In this document: piece after piece, positions 63,234 through 64,000 of the stretch
How the letters are laid out: each line of letters opens with the position of its first letter
How positions within the stretch are numbered: the first letter of the stretch is position 1
Source: Acutalibacter sp.
GTDB lineage: Bacteria > Bacillota > Clostridia > Oscillospirales > Acutalibacteraceae
Reading direction: 5' to 3'
NCBI GenBank assembly: GCA_020025775.1
Contig: JAHHRN010000005.1
Location: 62,001 to 126,000 of the forward strand
Length of the DNA: 64,000 nt
The notes under the pieces: generated by a model
Told to the model about the DNA's origin: nothing
Database searches by the model: none
What the model saw: the letters and a program-made list of their open reading frames with translations, nothing else
Made by a program: the position numbers and the translations under genes

Positions 63234-64000
63234 TTAATCGTCTTCCCATTTCTTGGCATGTACTTCGTCCCAAATTTCGGGATTGCCGACGCCTGCCTCC
63301 TCGGCACGGAAAACAGGATTCTTACCTGCTTTCTTTTGACGCATATAGTCTTTCAAAGCGGCAATCGCTTTGTTGCCGAGCAGAAGAATCGCCACAAGGT
63401 TAACCATGGCCATAAGACCCATGAGAATATCGGAGACCGTCCAAATGGTGGTGAAATCCAAAAGTGCACCGACAAAAACTGCCGCAATACAGGTTAAGCG
63501 GAATACGAACAGCGCTTTTCTGGATTTGGTAATGAATTTGAAGTTCGCTTCGGTGTAGAAATAGTTGCCTACGAGCGAGCTGAACGCAAAGAGGAAAATG
63601 GAAATCGTAATGAAGAGCGGACCGAACTTGCCGACCTGATTGTAAATCGCTGCCTGTACGAAATCCATACCTTTTAAGTTTTCGCTGATCGGAACGCCCG
63701 AAAGAAGCAGCATAAAGGCGGTGGTGGAGCAGATTAAAAGGGTGTCAATAAAGACGGAAAGCATCTGCACAAGACCCTGTTTTACGGGGTGAGAAACATC
63801 TGCGCTGGCGGAAGCATTCGGTGCAGAGCCCATGCCCGCTTCGTTGGAGTAAAGGCCGCGCTTAATGCCCTGCATCACGCAGGAACCGGCGAAGCCGCCG
63901 AAGATAGCTTTAAAATTGAACGCCTGTTTGAAAATCAAACCAAACATATGCGGCACTTCGTTTACATTCTTAAAGATGATATAGAGGCCGAGTGCCATAT
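63234..64000 (-). CDS. Alanine/glycine:cation symporter (AGCS family), partial
   Basis: C-terminal 255 or so residues of a sodium-coupled amino acid symporter of the AGCS (AlsT/YflA) family; the 5' part lies beyond the window edge. Clear family features are GIKRGLYSNEAGMGSAPNASASA near the visible start (the AGCS consensus for cation and amino acid binding), HPVKQGLVQMLSVFIDTLLICS, and FAFSSLVGNYFYTEANFKFI, with the remaining hydrophobic helices after them. It ends with a hydrophilic tail of about 40 residues. It is closed by a terminator. The substrate is probably alanine or glycine, by family. Confidence 0.9.
   Translation of the reverse strand, partial: MALGLYIIFKNVNEVPHMFGLIFKQAFNFKAIFGGFAGSCVMQGIKRGLYSNEAGMGSAPNASASADVSHPVKQGLVQMLSVFIDTLLICSTTAFMLLLSGVPISENLKGMDFVQAAIYNQVGKFGPLFITISIFLFAFSSLVGNYFYTEANFKFITKSRKALFVFRLTCIAAVFVGALLDFTTIWTVSDILMGLMAMVNLVAILLLGNKAIAALKDYMRQKKAGKNPVFRAEEAGVGNPEIWDEVHAKKWEDD

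Noticed and set aside
1..64000. CRISPR arrays, prophage, insertion sequences, rRNA or tRNA genes
   Set aside because: I saw no regularly spaced repeats, transposase or phage genes, or RNA gene sequence. Reading by eye could miss a single tRNA, so a covariance-model scan would be decisive.

Overview
The window looks like chromosome from a Gram-positive, endospore-forming anaerobe of the class Clostridia, probably a gut member of the Oscillospiraceae/Ruminococcaceae type. The evidence is the presence of sporulation genes (yabP, yabQ, spoVAE, a ytvI-like gene, a dacF-like carboxypeptidase), a class III anaerobic ribonucleotide reductase with its radical-SAM activase, PolC-type DNA polymerase, a PASTA-domain kinase-like protein, a secreted protein with a dockerin-like tail, strong AGGAGG ribosome binding sites and TTGACA/TATAAT promoters with 17-base spacers. 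Gene density is high. I see no rRNA, tRNA, CRISPR array, prophage or transposase gene.

Layout. 1-1.2 kb: rplJ-rplL with leader terminator. 1.2-9.4 kb (minus strand): SdpI-like membrane protein, a 660-base intergenic patch packed with dispersed structured repeats, dut, U32 peptidase-family protein, zapA, rlmA-type rRNA methyltransferase, a clan GH-D glycosidase and a C_GCAxxG_C_C protein. 9.5-12 kb: HAD phosphatase, then the conserved yabP-yabQ-divIC-yabR run. 12-15.2 kb: lone fumarate hydratase alpha subunit and a secreted IdeS/C66-like cysteine peptidase. 15.3-18.6 kb: yhaM, DUF2804 gene, prmA and a 59-residue membrane peptide. 18.7-24.4 kb: spoVAE, dacF, a phosphoesterase, citrate synthase and a GPH-family sugar symporter. 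24.5-28.8 kb: nrdG-nrdD-trxB operon with candidate NrdR sites. 29-35 kb: hpf, a zinc-ribbon membrane protein, a PHP phosphatase, an AI-2E/YtvI permease, hom and lysC. 35-39.8 kb: a large SF2 helicase with a membrane segment, a GNAT gene and pyrimidine-nucleoside phosphorylase. 39.9-42.2 kb: Rrf2 regulator, iscS and iscU. 42.2-50.6 kb: O-antigen-ligase-like protein, nadA, mnmA, a PASTA pseudokinase, a two-gene condensation-type acyltransferase unit, a DUF2809 protein and an HD hydrolase. 50.7 kb: a NahK-like sugar kinase. 52-62.3 kb: the classic pyrH-frr-uppS-cdsA-dxr-rseP-ispG-polC run. 62.3-64 kb: a third repeat copy, trxA and a partial alanine/glycine:cation symporter.

How parts fit. NrdG activates NrdD, whose C-terminus carries a fused glutaredoxin-like CPNC domain, and the adjacent TrxB (perhaps with TrxA) could reduce it. 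The Rrf2 regulator precedes iscS-iscU and may control them through an inverted repeat at the iscS promoter. IscS would also donate sulfur to MnmA. The GH-D glycosidase, the GPH symporter, the NahK-like kinase and the IdeS-like peptidase together suggest use of host glycans and proteins, although they are not one operon.

Most notable: (1) a three-copy intergenic repeat family with four to five stem-loops whose stems differ between copies by compensatory changes; (2) a PolC that lacks the 3'-5' exonuclease domain; (3) an IdeS-like peptidase with a dockerin-like tail; (4) an apparent AUA start codon on nrdG; (5) two sporulation genes whose Shine-Dalgarno sequence is buried in a terminator-like hairpin; (6) a PASTA protein kinase with all catalytic motifs lost; (7) a membrane-segment-bearing SF2 helicase. 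Domain calls come from motif recognition by eye; no database search was run.
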